Assembly: GCF_023701945.1 (NCBI RefSeq)
Contig: NZ_JABAEF010000008.1
Location: forward strand, 1-64,000
Source of the DNA: Rhizobium sp. CG5
Lineage (GTDB): Bacteria > Pseudomonadota > Alphaproteobacteria > Rhizobiales > Rhizobiaceae
Length of the DNA: 64,000 bases
Direction of reading: 5' to 3'
The notes under the pieces were generated by a model. It was not told the DNA's origin. It did not search any database and saw nothing but the letters and a program-made list of their open reading frames with translations. This document shows, one piece after another, positions 1 to 12,585 of this stretch (the first letter of the stretch is position 1; each line of letters begins with the position of its first letter). Position numbers and translations under genes: made by a program.

Positions 1-3118
<3,118 letters not shown>

Positions 3119-3191
3119 GGCCGGAATATGGAGAAGATCGCGGCGAAAGAAAAGGGGCCATGAGTACAAAAGGGAAACGCTTTTGCGGGTT

Positions 3192-5159
3192 TCAGGCGAT
3201 GCGGGCGAGATCGTCCGGATGGGGCCTGGGGGACCGGGTGGCCAGCCAGGCGGGCAGGTCGGCGGCCGGCATCGCCCGGCCGTAGAGATAGCCCTGGGCA
3301 AAGCGGCAGCCGAGCATGCGCAGCACCTCGGCGTCTTCCTGTGTTTCGACGCCCTCGACGACGATGTCGATCGACAGAGCATGGCCCATGCCGACCAAGG
3401 CGGCGACCAGCGCCTGGTTCTGGCGGCTAGCGGATATGCCGTGCACGAAGCTGCGGTCGATCTTCAGGCGGTCGACCTTGAGGCTGATGATATAGGCGAG
3501 CGACGAATGGCCCATGCCGAAATCGTCGACGGCGAGGCGGAAGCCGGCCTTTTCCAGGCGCTCCAGCTCGGTGCCGGCGGCGGCCGTGTCGAGGGTGGCC
3601 TCCTCAGTGATCTCGATTTCCATCTGCGACGGCGCGATGCCGGCAGCCCGGGCCACGTCGCCGAGCGTCTTCGACAGGGAATACATCGAGAATTCGCGCG
3701 GCGAGACATTGATGGCGACCACGGTGCCGGCCAGGCCGAGGGCGGGCAGGCGCAGGATGAGATCGGCGGCAGCGGTCGCGACATGGCGGGTCAGCCGTTC
3801 CGAAACATGCAGGGCGCGGGCCGCCTGGACGATTTCCGGCGGGCTGATCGGCCCCAGCACCGGATGGTTCCAGCGCACCAGCGCCTCGAAGCCGACCACC
3901 GTCTCGCCGGCCAGTTCGACCTGCGGCTGGAAGAACACCTCGACCGCACCGGAGGTCAGGGCCTCCTCCAGGCCGATCTCGATCTGCTTCTGGCGGTCGA
4001 GGCGCTGCTTGATATCCGGGCTGAAGACGCGCAGGCGGCGGCGGCCCTGTTCCTTGGCGGCGTAAAGGGCGATGTCGGCGCAGGCAAAGATCGCTTCCGC
4101 CGAGTGGGCATGTTCGGGCACATGGGCGAGGCCGACGCTGGAGCCGATGGTGACCTGGCGGTCGCCGATCATCACCGGCCGCGCCGTCAGGTCGAGAATT
4201 TCGGTGCCCAGGGCCAGGCCTTTCGCCGCGGCGCCTTCGCCCTCGACGACCACGGCGAATTCGTCGCCGCCGAGGCGGGCGACCAGATGATCAGGGGCGG
4301 CAATGGCCGACAGGCGGCGGGCAAACTCGGTGAGCACGATGTCGCCGGCGGTGTGGCCCATGGTGTCGTTGATCGACTTGAAGCGGTCGAGATCGATGAT
4401 CAGCAGGGCCATCGGCGTATCGCCGCTGTCTGGCTCAAGCACGTGCGCCAGGCGCAGGTTGAAGGCGGCGCGATTGCCAAGACCGGTCAGCGGATCACGG
4501 CTGGCCAGGATTTCAAGCTGGCGATTGGAGGAACTGATCGCCTGATTGGCCTGCGACAGGGACGCCGCCAGCGACACCGCCTTGAGACGGTCGGTCAGGC
4601 TGACGATGAAATTCAGCTCGCTCATGCGGCTGCTGCGGAACATCATCACCATCAGCAGCAAGACGTCGGCGGCAATGACCACATTGACCGTGCTCGGGGT
4701 TTTCAGCAGGGAGGCCACGGCGGCCAGCATTGCCGGTGCGCCAAAGCCGATGGCGATGCGGCAGCAGGCGGTGCTCTGGATGATCGCACCGGCCGAAATG
4801 CCGGCAATGATGAAGATCACATAGGCCTGGGCCCCATCCGAGCTCAACCCCAGGCCGAGAAAGGGCGCAAAGGCCCAGAGACAGCCGCTGGCAAGGGAAC
4901 CGATGGCGAGGTGGTTGAGAACGGCATGCGGATTGCTGCGGACCACATCCCTGCGTTTGAGGATCGCCGCCGAGACCTGCCGCAGCATGTTCAGCGTGAC
5001 AATGCCCGCCAGCCAGATGGCGTGGTCGGCGGAGGGCTGCCGCAGCGTCAGAACTGCCGCCGTGGTCAGCGCGATGAAACTGTTGGCGATCAGCGAGATG
5101 GTCAGCCCGGCGAGCACCGTATCGGCCTGGGCAGCGCGGATCTGATCCTCGAATTTCAT
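3192..5159 (-). CDS. Membrane-anchored GGDEF-EAL cyclic-di-GMP protein
   Basis: Bifunctional second-messenger protein of 655 residues. The first roughly 190 residues are hydrophobic with several membrane segments. A GGDEF domain with an intact GGDEF motif sits near residue 296. An EAL domain starts near residue 420 and keeps [37 protein letters not shown] and EGVET, the residues needed for phosphodiesterase activity. Both activities are therefore possible. The ATG at 5159 was chosen over an upstream start because it is preceded by GAAGAAGGC and opens the conserved MKFEDQ start. It follows the uvrB start region on the same strand but is probably a separate transcript. The signal sensed by the N-terminal domain is unknown. 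Confidence 0.93.
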   Translation of the reverse strand: MKFEDQIRAAQADTVLAGLTISLIANSFIALTTAAVLTLRQPSADHAIWLAGIVTLNMLRQVSAAILKRRDVVRSNPHAVLNHLAIGSLASGCLWAFAPFLGLGLSSDGAQAYVIFIIAGISAGAIIQSTACCRIAIGFGAPAMLAAVASLLKTPSTVNVVIAADVLLLMVMMFRSSRMSELNFIVSLTDRLKAVSLAASLSQANQAISSSNRQLEILASRDPLTGLGNRAAFNLRLAHVLEPDSGDTPMALLIIDLDRFKSINDTMGHTAGDIVLTEFARRLSAIAAPDHLVARLGGDEFAVVVEGEGAAAKGLALGTEILDLTARPVMIGDRQVTIGSSVGLAHVPEHAHSAEAIFACADIALYAAKEQGRRRLRVFSPDIKQRLDRQKQIEIGLEEALTSGAVEVFFQPQVELAGETVVGFEALVRWNHPVLGPISPPEIVQAARALHVSERLTRHVATAAADLILRLPALGLAGTVVAINVSPREFSMYSLSKTLGDVARAAGIAPSQMEIEITEEATLDTAAAGTELERLEKAGFRLAVDDFGMGHSSLAYIISLKVDRLKIDRSFVHGISASRQNQALVAALVGMGHALSIDIVVEGVETQEDAEVLRMLGCRFAQGYLYGRAMPAADLPAWLATRSPRPHPDDLARIA

Positions 5160-5369
5160 GATGCTGCCTTCTTCGCCATCTTGGCCCTCGTTTTCTTGTG
5201 TGGTCGCGCCACAGGAAGGGCCCCTCATCCCTTCTGCTTATATAATCGCTTCCTGATAATTTTGATTTAACAGGGCAAAGGGCCCACCGCGGATAAAACT
5301 GGTGTCTTGTCGGCGCCCGTTGGGCCGTTTAAGGGCAATTATTGCCCTTCAAATACCAAGGATTCGCCG

Positions 5370-5723
5370 ATGCCCTTCTCCCTGAGCGCTGCCGCCGTCT
5401 GGCCGATCGTCCTTCTTCTCTTGTCCAATGTGTTCATGACATTTGCCTGGTACGGGCATCTGAAGTTCACGTCCCTACCGCTGTATGTGGTGATCCTTGC
5501 CAGCTGGGGCATCGCCTTCTTCGAATATTGCCTGGCGGTTCCGGCCAATCGCATCGGTCACGAAGTCTATTCGGCAGCGCAGCTGAAAACCATGCAGGAA
5601 GTGATTACCCTGGTGGTGTTTTCCGGCTTCTCGGTGTTCTGGCTGAAAGAGGCGCTGACCTGGAACCATGCGGCCGGGTTCGCGCTGATCGCCATCGGGG
5701 CGACGATGATCTTCCGCGCCTGA
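5370..5723 (+). CDS. DUF486 (DMT-like) small membrane protein
   Basis: Product of 117 residues with four predicted membrane helices. It matches the DUF486 family in length and in the ending GFALIAIGATMIFRA; such proteins are grouped with drug/metabolite transporters. The ATG at 5370 follows AAGGA with good spacing; an upstream in-frame start would add a non-conserved, non-hydrophobic leader. The gene stands alone, divergent from the GGDEF-EAL gene. Substrate unknown. Confidence 0.88.
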   Translation: MPFSLSAAAVWPIVLLLLSNVFMTFAWYGHLKFTSLPLYVVILASWGIAFFEYCLAVPANRIGHEVYSAAQLKTMQEVITLVVFSGFSVFWLKEALTWNHAAGFALIAIGATMIFRA

Positions 5724-5793
5724 GGCATTCCTTCAAATCGCCGTAAAAATCCGTATCGTCCTCGCAACTGCCCCATTGCGAGGAAACCCATCG

Positions 5794-7257
5794 ATGAGTC
5801 TCTCTGTGTCGAGTACGGCGGCCATGCGGTTCGGTTACGGGCTTAGGCCGTCCCAGCCTGGAATTTCCGGGCCGGACGATCTGCTGACACAGGTCGAGCG
5901 TGGTGCGGCTACAGCGCCGATGTTCCCGCACGAGGGCATTGCGGGTCGGAGGGAACGGATCAACCTTTATCGGGCCACGTCCAAGGACATTACAGCCCGC
6001 CAGAAGCTCGGCGAACCGGTCGAGGAGTTGACCCGGGCGCGCAACAAGGAGGTCAGTGCCGGCCTTCGCGCCGATTGCGAGGCGCGGATTGCCCAAGCCG
6101 TGCTGTCGCCGAACGGGTTTCACGAGCGGCTGGCCAGCTTCTGGACCAACCATTTCGCCATCAGCACATTCAAAAGCCCGCTGATGCGCATCATGGTCCC
6201 CGGCTTCGAGGCCGAGGTCATTCGGCCGCTGCTGAAGGGTCGATTTGCCGAGCTGGTCCGGGCCGTATCCCTGCATCCCGCCATGCTGATCTATCTGGAT
6301 CAACCCCAGTCGACCGGGCCGAACTCCGCGATCGGGCTGGAAAAGGGCAAGGGCATCAACGAGAATTTCGCTCGCGAACTGATCGAGTTGCATACACTCG
6401 GGGTGCAGGGCGGCTATCACCAGACCGACGTGCGGCAGGCGGCCTTCGTGCTGAGCGGCTTGGCGATCAATCTGGAGACCATGCAAGTTCGCTTCCGGGA
6501 CCGGTGGGCCGAGCCCGGCACGTTCACGGTTCTCGGCCAGACCTATGGCGGCGAGATGCGCGGGATGGACGATTGCCTTGATCTGTTCGACGACCTGTGT
6601 TCGCATCCGAGCACGGCAAAGCATATCTGCCGGAAGCTCGCCGTGCATTTCGTCAGCGACGAGCCACCGCAGGCGCTGGTCGACGAGATGGTGGCCGCCT
6701 GGACCCGCAGCGACGGGGATCTGACGCGCGTCTACCAGGCGATGGTCCATCACCCGGCGGCGTGGGAAAACCCCGGCGCCAAGATCAAGCTGCCGTTCGA
6801 CTATATCGTCTCGTCGCTGCGGGCCTTCGATGCTGACGAGGCCATGCTGTTCGGCTCTGCCACCGAGGTTACGGTCGCCGAACCGCAAGGCATGGCGATG
6901 GCCATCGCGCCTAATGGGATGCAGCCAGCCCCGCCGCCGGCGGCCCCGGCGACAAAACTGCAGGTCGGCGTCAACCTGCTCAGACGAATGGGCCAGCAGA
7001 TCTGGGCGCCGCCGAGCCCGGCCGGGTTCGAAGACGATTCCGCATCCTGGATGAATGCCAACCAGTTGACCGAGCGGATCGGCTGGGCGCGGCGGCTGGC
7101 CTCCAGCCTCGGCAAGGACCGCGATCCGCGCGCGTTTGCGAAGATGGCGCTTGCGGATGCGGCGCGGGATGAGACCATCCACATTGTCGGGCAGGCGCCG
7201 TCGAAAGAGATCGGCATTGCGCTGGTGCTGGCATCCCCCGAATTCAACAGGCGATAG
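5794..7257 (+). CDS. DUF1800 domain protein
   Basis: Product of 487 residues of the DUF1800 family, whose function is not established. Typical family stretches are FWTNHFAIS (about residue 115), KGINENFARELIELHTLGV (about residue 190) and NPGAKIKLPFDYIVSSLR. The ATG at 5794 is preceded by GAGGAAA; a TTG lies six codons upstream. It ends 10 bases before the start of a DUF1501 gene, the usual partner in many bacteria, so the two form an operon. The pairing suggests joint work at or outside the cytoplasmic membrane. Confidence 0.9.
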   Translation: MSLSVSSTAAMRFGYGLRPSQPGISGPDDLLTQVERGAATAPMFPHEGIAGRRERINLYRATSKDITARQKLGEPVEELTRARNKEVSAGLRADCEARIAQAVLSPNGFHERLASFWTNHFAISTFKSPLMRIMVPGFEAEVIRPLLKGRFAELVRAVSLHPAMLIYLDQPQSTGPNSAIGLEKGKGINENFARELIELHTLGVQGGYHQTDVRQAAFVLSGLAINLETMQVRFRDRWAEPGTFTVLGQTYGGEMRGMDDCLDLFDDLCSHPSTAKHICRKLAVHFVSDEPPQALVDEMVAAWTRSDGDLTRVYQAMVHHPAAWENPGAKIKLPFDYIVSSLRAFDADEAMLFGSATEVTVAEPQGMAMAIAPNGMQPAPPPAAPATKLQVGVNLLRRMGQQIWAPPSPAGFEDDSASWMNANQLTERIGWARRLASSLGKDRDPRAFAKMALADAARDETIHIVGQAPSKEIGIALVLASPEFNRR

Positions 7258-7267
7258 GACCCCGACG

Positions 7268-8431
7268 ATGAGCGACAGGACCCATCTCTCCCGACGCGGC
7301 TTCATAGCCTCGGCTTGCTGTCTGGCGGCGGCGCCGGTGTTCACCCCGTTGACCTTTGCCGCGATGCCCGGCGACAATCGTTTCGTTGCCATCGTGCTGC
7401 GCGGCGCCATGGACGGCCTGGCTTTGGTGCAGCCCTATGGCGATCCGCTGCTGAAGCAGTTGCGGCCCGACCTGGTGGTCGGCGCAGACGCCGGCTTGCT
7501 CGACCTGGACGGATTTTTCGGCCTGCATCCCGCGGCCGCGGACCTGATGCCGCTGTGGACAGCGGGGGAACTTGCCTTCGTGCAGTCCGTGTCGACGCCT
7601 TATCGCAACGACCGCAGCCATTTCGACGGCCAGGACATTCTGGAAACCGGCAGCGCCGGCACCCAGGGTCTTCGCACCGGCTGGCTCAACCGCACGCTGT
7701 CGGTCATGGCGCAGCCGACGGCTGCCATCGATGTCAGTACGTCCCGCGATCTCATTCTCGCCGGCCCCAACAAGTCGGAGGTCTGGTCGACGCAATCGGA
7801 CATCACGATGGATGGCGATGCCCTGCAATTTCTGGCGCGGCTCTACAAAAATGATCCGGTGTTCGCGACGGCCATGGCGGAAGCCGTCGGCGTCGATGGT
7901 TTCAGCGATCAACTCTATGGGGACGCCAAGCGCGGGCAGGGCGTGCATGAGGTGGCGCGGCTGGCCGGCGGATTGCTGCGCGAGCAATATCGGGTGGCGG
8001 CCTTCTCGATCAGCGGCTGGGATACCCATATTCGCCAGGCCGCCGATTTCGCCAAGGCGGCCAAACAGTTGGCACTGGCCATCACCACCCTGAAGGAGAC
8101 GCTCGGGCCTGACGCCTGGAGCAAGACGGCGGTGGTGGCAATGACGGAATTCGGCCGGACGGTGCGCCAGAACGGCAGCACCGGCACCGACCATGGCACG
8201 GGCGGCTGCTGCGTGATGGCCGGCGGAGCGATCAAGGGTGGCCGTGTACACGGCCGCTGGGCGGGTCTCGGGGAGGGCGATCTGCTCGACGGGCGCGACC
8301 TGATGCCGACCGGCGACGTGCGCGAAGTCGCCGCCGCCATGCTCTACCGGCAGTTCGACGTGCCGATGAGCGCGCTGACCTCGACGATTTTCCCGGGTCT
8401 CGATTTCAGCCGTAGTTCCGCTTATCTCTGA
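7268..8431 (+). CDS. DUF1501 domain protein, predicted Tat substrate
   Basis: Product of 387 residues. The N-terminus SRRGFIASACCLAAAPVF carries twin arginines followed by a hydrophobic stretch, which indicates Tat-type export. The body has DUF1501 landmarks (VLRGAMDGL, RSHFDGQDILETG, ISGWDTH, MTEFGRTVRQNG, TDHGTGG), a family related to alkaline-phosphatase-like/sulfatase folds. It is translationally close to the DUF1800 gene upstream. Export in folded form suggests a bound cofactor or metal, but the substrate is unknown. Confidence 0.9.
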   Translation: MSDRTHLSRRGFIASACCLAAAPVFTPLTFAAMPGDNRFVAIVLRGAMDGLALVQPYGDPLLKQLRPDLVVGADAGLLDLDGFFGLHPAAADLMPLWTAGELAFVQSVSTPYRNDRSHFDGQDILETGSAGTQGLRTGWLNRTLSVMAQPTAAIDVSTSRDLILAGPNKSEVWSTQSDITMDGDALQFLARLYKNDPVFATAMAEAVGVDGFSDQLYGDAKRGQGVHEVARLAGGLLREQYRVAAFSISGWDTHIRQAADFAKAAKQLALAITTLKETLGPDAWSKTAVVAMTEFGRTVRQNGSTGTDHGTGGCCVMAGGAIKGGRVHGRWAGLGEGDLLDGRDLMPTGDVREVAAAMLYRQFDVPMSALTSTIFPGLDFSRSSAYL

Positions 8432-8453
8432 ATTTGCTGCGCCGAGGCGCTGA

Positions 8454-8840
8454 TTATTCGGCCGGCACCGGAGTCGGCTTGCCGTCGCCGTCGAGCGCCA
8501 CCATGACGAAGGTCGCCTGGGTGACCTTTTCCATGATGTGGGTCAGGTAGCGCTGCGCCCAGACCTCGACCGACAGGGTGATCGAGGTGCGGCCGACGCG
8601 GGCGATATCGGTATAGACGCAGAGCGTGTCGCCGATCTTGACCGGCATGGCGAAGGCCATTTCCTGGACGGCGGCGGTGACGACGCGGCCGCTGGCCCGT
8701 TCGGCCGCACGGATACCGCAGGCCAGGTCCATCTGCGCCATGACCCAGCCACCAAAGATATCGCCGGCGGCATTGGCATCGGCCGGCATGGCCAGCGTTC
8801 GCAAGGTCAGTTCGCCGGTCGGCGCTGTGGTGTCGGTCAT
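8454..8840 (-). CDS. Acyl-CoA thioesterase, YciA-like hotdog protein
   Basis: Product of 128 residues with a single hotdog domain. The motif GDIFGGWVMAQMDLA near residue 26 is the acyl-CoA hydrolase signature, with the Asp as the likely catalytic residue, and the rest aligns in style with YciA (VGRTSITLSVEVWAQR). It hydrolyses acyl-CoA thioesters in the cytoplasm. A strong GGAGGT precedes the ATG at 8840. It converges with the DUF1501 gene and has no evident operon partners. Confidence 0.92.
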   Translation of the reverse strand: MTDTTAPTGELTLRTLAMPADANAAGDIFGGWVMAQMDLACGIRAAERASGRVVTAAVQEMAFAMPVKIGDTLCVYTDIARVGRTSITLSVEVWAQRYLTHIMEKVTQATFVMVALDGDGKPTPVPAE

Positions 8841-9084
8841 GGTGTACCTCCAAATGGTCTGCGTCTGGCGGCGCGATGCGCCGGCGTCGAATCACGGGCC
8901 CTGTTGTGGGCGCCGCCAATCCTTGGCAAGCGTATGGGGCCAACCCGGCAGATACAAGGCGCAAAGGTCGGTGCCGTAGAGCGGCGGCAGGAAACGCTCA
9001 AAGCCTCGCAACAAAGCCTTTACCGCTTGGCGCCTATGATCGGCCCTCCTGCGGACAGACAATCCGCCAAACCGGGTATCGAGC

Positions 9085-9675
9085 ATGGCGCAAAGATCCG
9101 TTTCAGACAGCATGGCGATCCTGGCGATCGCCGCGCTCGGACTTTCCAACTGCTCTTCGGACGGTCTCGTGCCGCCGGAGGAGATCGATGGCGGCACACG
9201 GGTCGGCTCGATATCGTCCGAGCGCCAGTTGATCGGCCGCGTCGGCGAGCCGATCGGCCGGATCGAAGCGCCGAGCGGCTTTGTCCAGACCGGGCCTGCG
9301 GCTCCGGGCGGCCTGGCCGAGGCCGGGTCTCTCGACAATCCCTATCCCGAGACGGACACGGACCTGCCGGTTGCCAGCGCGCCACTCGACATGGCCACGG
9401 CGGGCGTCGACAGCGCGCCGGACGAACGTGTTTCGTCGCCGCCGGCCGCCGGTCCGATGACCATTCCCGAGGAGGGGATCAATATCGACAGCGAGGTCAT
9501 GGGGACGGCGGAGGGCCCGGATCTGCTGGCCGACGAGCCGAAGGCTGTCACACCACAGGCTGTCACCGACGGTCCGATGGCGATTGCCGAGGGCAGCACC
9601 AGCCAGCCGGTGGTCGACGGCATCGGCACCGACGAGCCGGTCTCCGTGACGCCGCCGGGGCCGGCGGTTCAGTAA
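9085..9675 (+). CDS. Predicted lipoprotein, function unknown
   Basis: Product of 196 residues. The first 26 residues form a short hydrophobic segment ending in the lipobox-like LSNC, so the mature protein may be lipid-modified at Cys24. The rest is acidic, rich in Pro, Gly, Thr and Val, and probably disordered, with PPEEIDGG and several PM-I-E/D repeats. An ATG nine codons downstream (9112) would give a leader without positive charge, so the first ATG is preferred. I do not recognise a family with a known role. Confidence 0.7.
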   Translation: MAQRSVSDSMAILAIAALGLSNCSSDGLVPPEEIDGGTRVGSISSERQLIGRVGEPIGRIEAPSGFVQTGPAAPGGLAEAGSLDNPYPETDTDLPVASAPLDMATAGVDSAPDERVSSPPAAGPMTIPEEGINIDSEVMGTAEGPDLLADEPKAVTPQAVTDGPMAIAEGSTSQPVVDGIGTDEPVSVTPPGPAVQ

Positions 9676-9728
9676 ATCAGGCCGGACTTTTCGGTCGGCG
9701 CGCCCTTTGCCGCCAACAGCTTCTCTGT

Positions 9729-10748
9729 TCAGACGACAACGCCGGTGCGGGTCGTCGACATGGTCAGCTTGCGCTCGGCGCGCTCCTGCTGCGGCGAGCG
9801 GTTGTAGAGTTCGCGATAACACTTGGAGAAATGCGAGGCGGAGACGAAGCCGCAGGCAACCGCCACCTCGACCACCGGCATGGAGGACTGGACCAGCAGG
9901 TGGCGGGCGCGGTCGAGGCGGATTTCCAGATAGTAGCGGGCCGGCGAGCGGCCCATCTCCTGCCTGAACAGCCGTTCGATCTGGCGGCGCGACAGGCCGG
10001 CATCGTCGGCGATTTCCAGAAGCGACAGGGGTTCGGCCAAATGGCTTTCCATCAGCTCGATGATCGACAGGACTTTTGAATTCTGCACGCCGAGACGGGC
10101 CCTGAGCGGCAGGCGCTGGCGGTCGTGCGGACTGCGGACGCGGTCGGTCAGGTGCTGCTCGCAGACCCGGTTGACCAGACCCTCGCCAAAATCCTGGCCG
10201 ATCAGGTTGAGCATCATGTCGAGCGAGGCGGTGCCGCCGGCGCAGGTGTAGAGATTGCTGTCGACCTCGTAGAGATCGGCATAGACCTCGGCCTGCGGGA
10301 AGGTTTCAGAAAAGCCCGGCAGGTTTTCCCAGTGGATGGCGCAGCGCTTGCCGTTGAGCAAGCCCGCCTGGGCCAGCACATGGGCGCCCGTACAGAGCGA
10401 ACCGACGGCGACGTTGCGGTTATAGGCCTCGCGCAGCCAGGCATTGACCGACTTGTTGTTGAATTCCTCGACATAGATGCCGGAACAGACCAGCGCCATG
10501 TTCGGCCGGTTTTCACCGCCGAGATAGCGGCGCTCGTCGGCCAGCGAGGAATTGACCTCGATGCCGATGCCGGAGGAGGAATAGACCTTTTGGCCGTCGA
10601 CCGAGGCCAGCCGCCACTCATAGGCGGTATAGCCCAGCATGCGATTGGCGATGCGCAGGGTCTCGATGGCGCCCGAAAAAGGCAGCAGCGTGAAATGCGG
10701 GACCAGGAAGAAAACCAGAGTGCGTTTCTTGATAGGCGTCTTGCTCAT
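9729..10748 (-). CDS. GlxA-type AraC family transcriptional regulator (DJ-1/PfpI-like plus HTH)
   Basis: Product of 339 residues. The N-terminal half is a DJ-1/PfpI (GATase1-like) domain with the nucleophile-elbow region GSLCTGAHVLAQAG near residue 110. The C-terminal 100 residues are an AraC/XylS helix-turn-helix pair (SLLEIADDAGLSRRQIERLFR; VACGFVSASHFSKCYRELY). Members with this architecture include GbdR, CdhR and ArgR of Pseudomonas, which sense betaine, carnitine or arginine. The one-carbon locus and betaine transporter in this window make a quaternary-amine sensor plausible, but that is inference. A 32-base palindrome lies 24 bases upstream of the start, and several GTCGC boxes fill the upstream gap. 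Confidence 0.9.
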   Translation of the reverse strand: MSKTPIKKRTLVFFLVPHFTLLPFSGAIETLRIANRMLGYTAYEWRLASVDGQKVYSSSGIGIEVNSSLADERRYLGGENRPNMALVCSGIYVEEFNNKSVNAWLREAYNRNVAVGSLCTGAHVLAQAGLLNGKRCAIHWENLPGFSETFPQAEVYADLYEVDSNLYTCAGGTASLDMMLNLIGQDFGEGLVNRVCEQHLTDRVRSPHDRQRLPLRARLGVQNSKVLSIIELMESHLAEPLSLLEIADDAGLSRRQIERLFRQEMGRSPARYYLEIRLDRARHLLVQSSMPVVEVAVACGFVSASHFSKCYRELYNRSPQQERAERKLTMSTTRTGVVV

Positions 10749-10771
10749 GTCGGACCACCATGCTGCGCAGC

Positions 10772-10803
10772 GAATGCCCATTCCTCGCGTGGAATGGACA
10801 TTC
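10772..10803. promoter_or_regulatory. Long palindrome upstream of the glxA-type gene (candidate operator)
   Basis: Arms of 13 bases, GAATGCCCATTCC and GGAATGGACATTC, are separated by TCGCGT and match except at one position. The site lies between the start codon at 10748 and the likely promoter, a usual position for autoregulation. Confidence 0.5.
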
Positions 10804-10816
10804 TGGATATCTCAAT

Positions 10817-11036
10817 TGCGACAATAGCATGGACAAATCCGTCGGCCATGACGGGCCGGCGAAAAAAACGCGACATTTTTTTGAAATTTTGCCAGTTGCG
10901 ACCTTATGCCTCTGGCGCGATGGCCCGACGGTGCCGGTATGCGGTTGAATTTCGACGGTATTTTCCAGTGCGTCGAGGACCGCACCGGATCCACCTAACT
11001 GGTCAGTATACGACGGGATCTCGGCTCCCTGTCGCA
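10817..11036. promoter_or_regulatory. Cluster of GTCGC boxes upstream of the glxA-type gene
   Basis: Four copies of the hexamer TGTCGC or GGTCGC occur in this gene-free stretch: minus strand at 10823-10818, 10875-10870 and 10903-10898, plus strand at 11030-11035. The P. aeruginosa ArgR half-site, bound by a regulator of the same architecture, is TGTCGC-N8-AA. The 10903-10898 copy keeps the N8-AA part. Confidence 0.35.
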
Positions 11037-11037
11037 A

Positions 11038-11259
11038 TCAGGCCTTGTCGGACGGCGGCAGGGCGCGGTCGGCGGCGGGCCAGCCGAAATCCTTGCGCAA
11101 GTCGGCCGGCATGGCCTCGAACTGGCGCAGGGCCAGGCGGTTGCGATGCCATGCGCCGACAGCGGCCGCGGCGCGCTTTGCCGCGCCGGCGATCAGCGTG
11201 ACGACGGAGGCCTGCGGCGTGCGCCGGCTGGTCAGGATGTCGTATTGGGTCAGTGCCAT
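11038..11259 (-). CDS. DUF1127 small protein
   Basis: Product of 73 residues ending in the DUF1127 region (RLALRQFEAMPADLRKDFGW), an Arg-rich amphipathic helix of the kind found in many small alphaproteobacterial proteins. Some DUF1127 proteins have been tied to RNA turnover and to carbon or phosphate metabolism. The ATG at 11259 has a GGAGGA ribosome site; longer readings upstream lack coding character. A related gene and a LysR regulator lie just beyond, with a shared upstream motif. Confidence 0.85.
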   Translation of the reverse strand: MALTQYDILTSRRTPQASVVTLIAGAAKRAAAAVGAWHRNRLALRQFEAMPADLRKDFGWPAADRALPPSDKA

Positions 11260-11312
11260 GGTCTTTCCTCCAGGATTGGAAGCGGATCTAAGTGATATGA
11301 TCTCGTTGGTTC

Positions 11313-11360
11313 CATCAATCAAACGAATGTTTCTTATGTCAGACATTAGCTTGATTGATG
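11313..11360. promoter_or_regulatory. Inverted repeat upstream of the first DUF1127 gene
   Basis: A perfect 10-base inverted repeat, CATCAATCAA (11313-11322) and TTGATTGATG (11351-11360), lies 54 to 101 bases upstream of the start at 11259. The left arm overlaps TCAATCAAACGAATG (11315-11329), which recurs with one inserted base upstream of the second DUF1127 gene. Confidence 0.45.
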
Positions 11361-11384
11361 TGTTGCGGTGATGCCTGCCGGGTG

Positions 11385-11546
11385 TCAGGTGTCTGCGCGC
11401 AATTTCGTCACGCCGATATCGTCCCGCAGATGGGCAGACAGGGCGGCGATTTCGGCGCTGGTTTGGCGACGATGGCGGTTGCGGCGCGCCGCCTGCAGCA
11501 GGGCCTTGAGGTGGCGAAAAGCCCGCAGGAGCGTGGCGATGAACAT
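11385..11546 (-). CDS. DUF1127 small protein
   Basis: Product of 53 residues, MFIATLLRAFRHLK start and a DUF1127-type end (LSAHLRDDIGVTKLRADT). The ATG at 11546 is preceded by AAGGAG. It is divergent from the LysR gene that starts at 11658. It is a paralogue of the protein at 11038-11259 and shares with it an upstream TCAATCAAACG motif. Confidence 0.82.
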   Translation of the reverse strand: MFIATLLRAFRHLKALLQAARRNRHRRQTSAEIAALSAHLRDDIGVTKLRADT

Positions 11547-11602
11547 GACAGTCTCCTTCCCGTTGGTTGCGTCTGATGAAGAGAATGCACCCGGATTGAC
11601 AT

Positions 11603-11618
11603 TCAATCAAACGCAATG
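11603..11618. promoter_or_regulatory. Second copy of the TCAATCAAACG motif
   Basis: TCAATCAAACGCAATG lies between the divergent DUF1127 and LysR genes. It nearly repeats the motif at 11315-11329. The T..A spacing suits a LysR-type site. Confidence 0.4.
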
Positions 11619-11657
11619 ATATGTCTCTTAACTTCAATTATATTGATGAGGCGAGCC

Positions 11658-12554
11658 ATGACACTGCCCTTCCGTCAACCTTTGCCGCTGCTCGACAATG
11701 ATGTGCTGCGCACCTTCGTGGCGATCGCCGAGGGCGGCAGTTTTTCGGCGGCCGCCGATCAGGTGCTGCGCACGCCGTCGGCCGTGTCGATGCAGATCAA
11801 GAAGCTCGAGGAGCAACTGAACACCGTGCTGTTCCTGCGCGATGCGCGCTCGGTGACGCTGACGGAGGGCGGCGAGACCTTGCTGAGCTATGCCAGGCGA
11901 ATGATCGCGCTGTCGAACGAGGCGGTCGGCCGTTTCCGCATGCCCGACATGAAGGGTGTGGTGCGGCTCGGGGCGCCGGACGATATCGGCGAGCGCTTCA
12001 TGCCGACCATCCTCCGGCGCTTTGCCGAGATCTATCCGGCGATCATGGTGGACATGACGGTCGACAACAGCAGCGGCTTGCGGCGCCGGCTGAGCGAACA
12101 GCGGCTGGACCTGACGCTGGTCAACTGTGCGCCCGGTACGGTGACAACAGAGGGCGAGGTGATCCACACCGAACAGCTGGTCTGGGCCGGCGCCAAATGC
12201 GGCACGGCGCATCTGCGCGAGCCGCTGCCGGTGTCGATCTGGGAGGACGGCTGCTGCTGGCGGGCCGATGCGCTGGCGCGGCTGGAGCGCGACAAGCGGC
12301 CCTATCGCATCGCCTATCTCAGCGCCCATACCATGGCGCAGCGCGCCGCCGTAGTGGCCGACCTTGCCGTCGCACCGCTGCCGCGCAGTTATCTCACCTC
12401 CGACATGATGGCGCTCGGTGCCAAGCATGGCATGCCCGATCTCGGCAGTTTCGAAGTGCGGCTGCTGACCGGCACGGAACGCTCCGATCCGGTCAAGGCG
12501 GTGGCCGACAGCGTGCGCTTCGCCTTTTCCGAAATGGTCGGCATGGCGGCGTAA
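11658..12554 (+). CDS. LysR family transcriptional regulator
   Basis: Product of 298 residues. The N-terminal winged helix-turn-helix runs through FVAIAEGGSFSAAADQVLRTPSAVS and the dimerisation helix follows; the remaining 200 residues form the effector-binding domain. The ATG at 11658 follows GAGGCGAG. It is divergent from a DUF1127 gene. In Brucella the LysR regulator VtlR controls several DUF1127 genes, so a similar circuit is likely here. The effector is unknown. Confidence 0.9.
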   Translation: MTLPFRQPLPLLDNDVLRTFVAIAEGGSFSAAADQVLRTPSAVSMQIKKLEEQLNTVLFLRDARSVTLTEGGETLLSYARRMIALSNEAVGRFRMPDMKGVVRLGAPDDIGERFMPTILRRFAEIYPAIMVDMTVDNSSGLRRRLSEQRLDLTLVNCAPGTVTTEGEVIHTEQLVWAGAKCGTAHLREPLPVSIWEDGCCWRADALARLERDKRPYRIAYLSAHTMAQRAAVVADLAVAPLPRSYLTSDMMALGAKHGMPDLGSFEVRLLTGTERSDPVKAVADSVRFAFSEMVGMAA

Positions 12555-12585
12555 GGTTTTTGCGCCTAACCGCCGCATCGTTCGA

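Noticed and set aside
3119..3191. LexA box upstream of uvrB
   Set aside because: No GTTC-N7-GTTC or its complement was found; the nearest resemblance has several mismatches.
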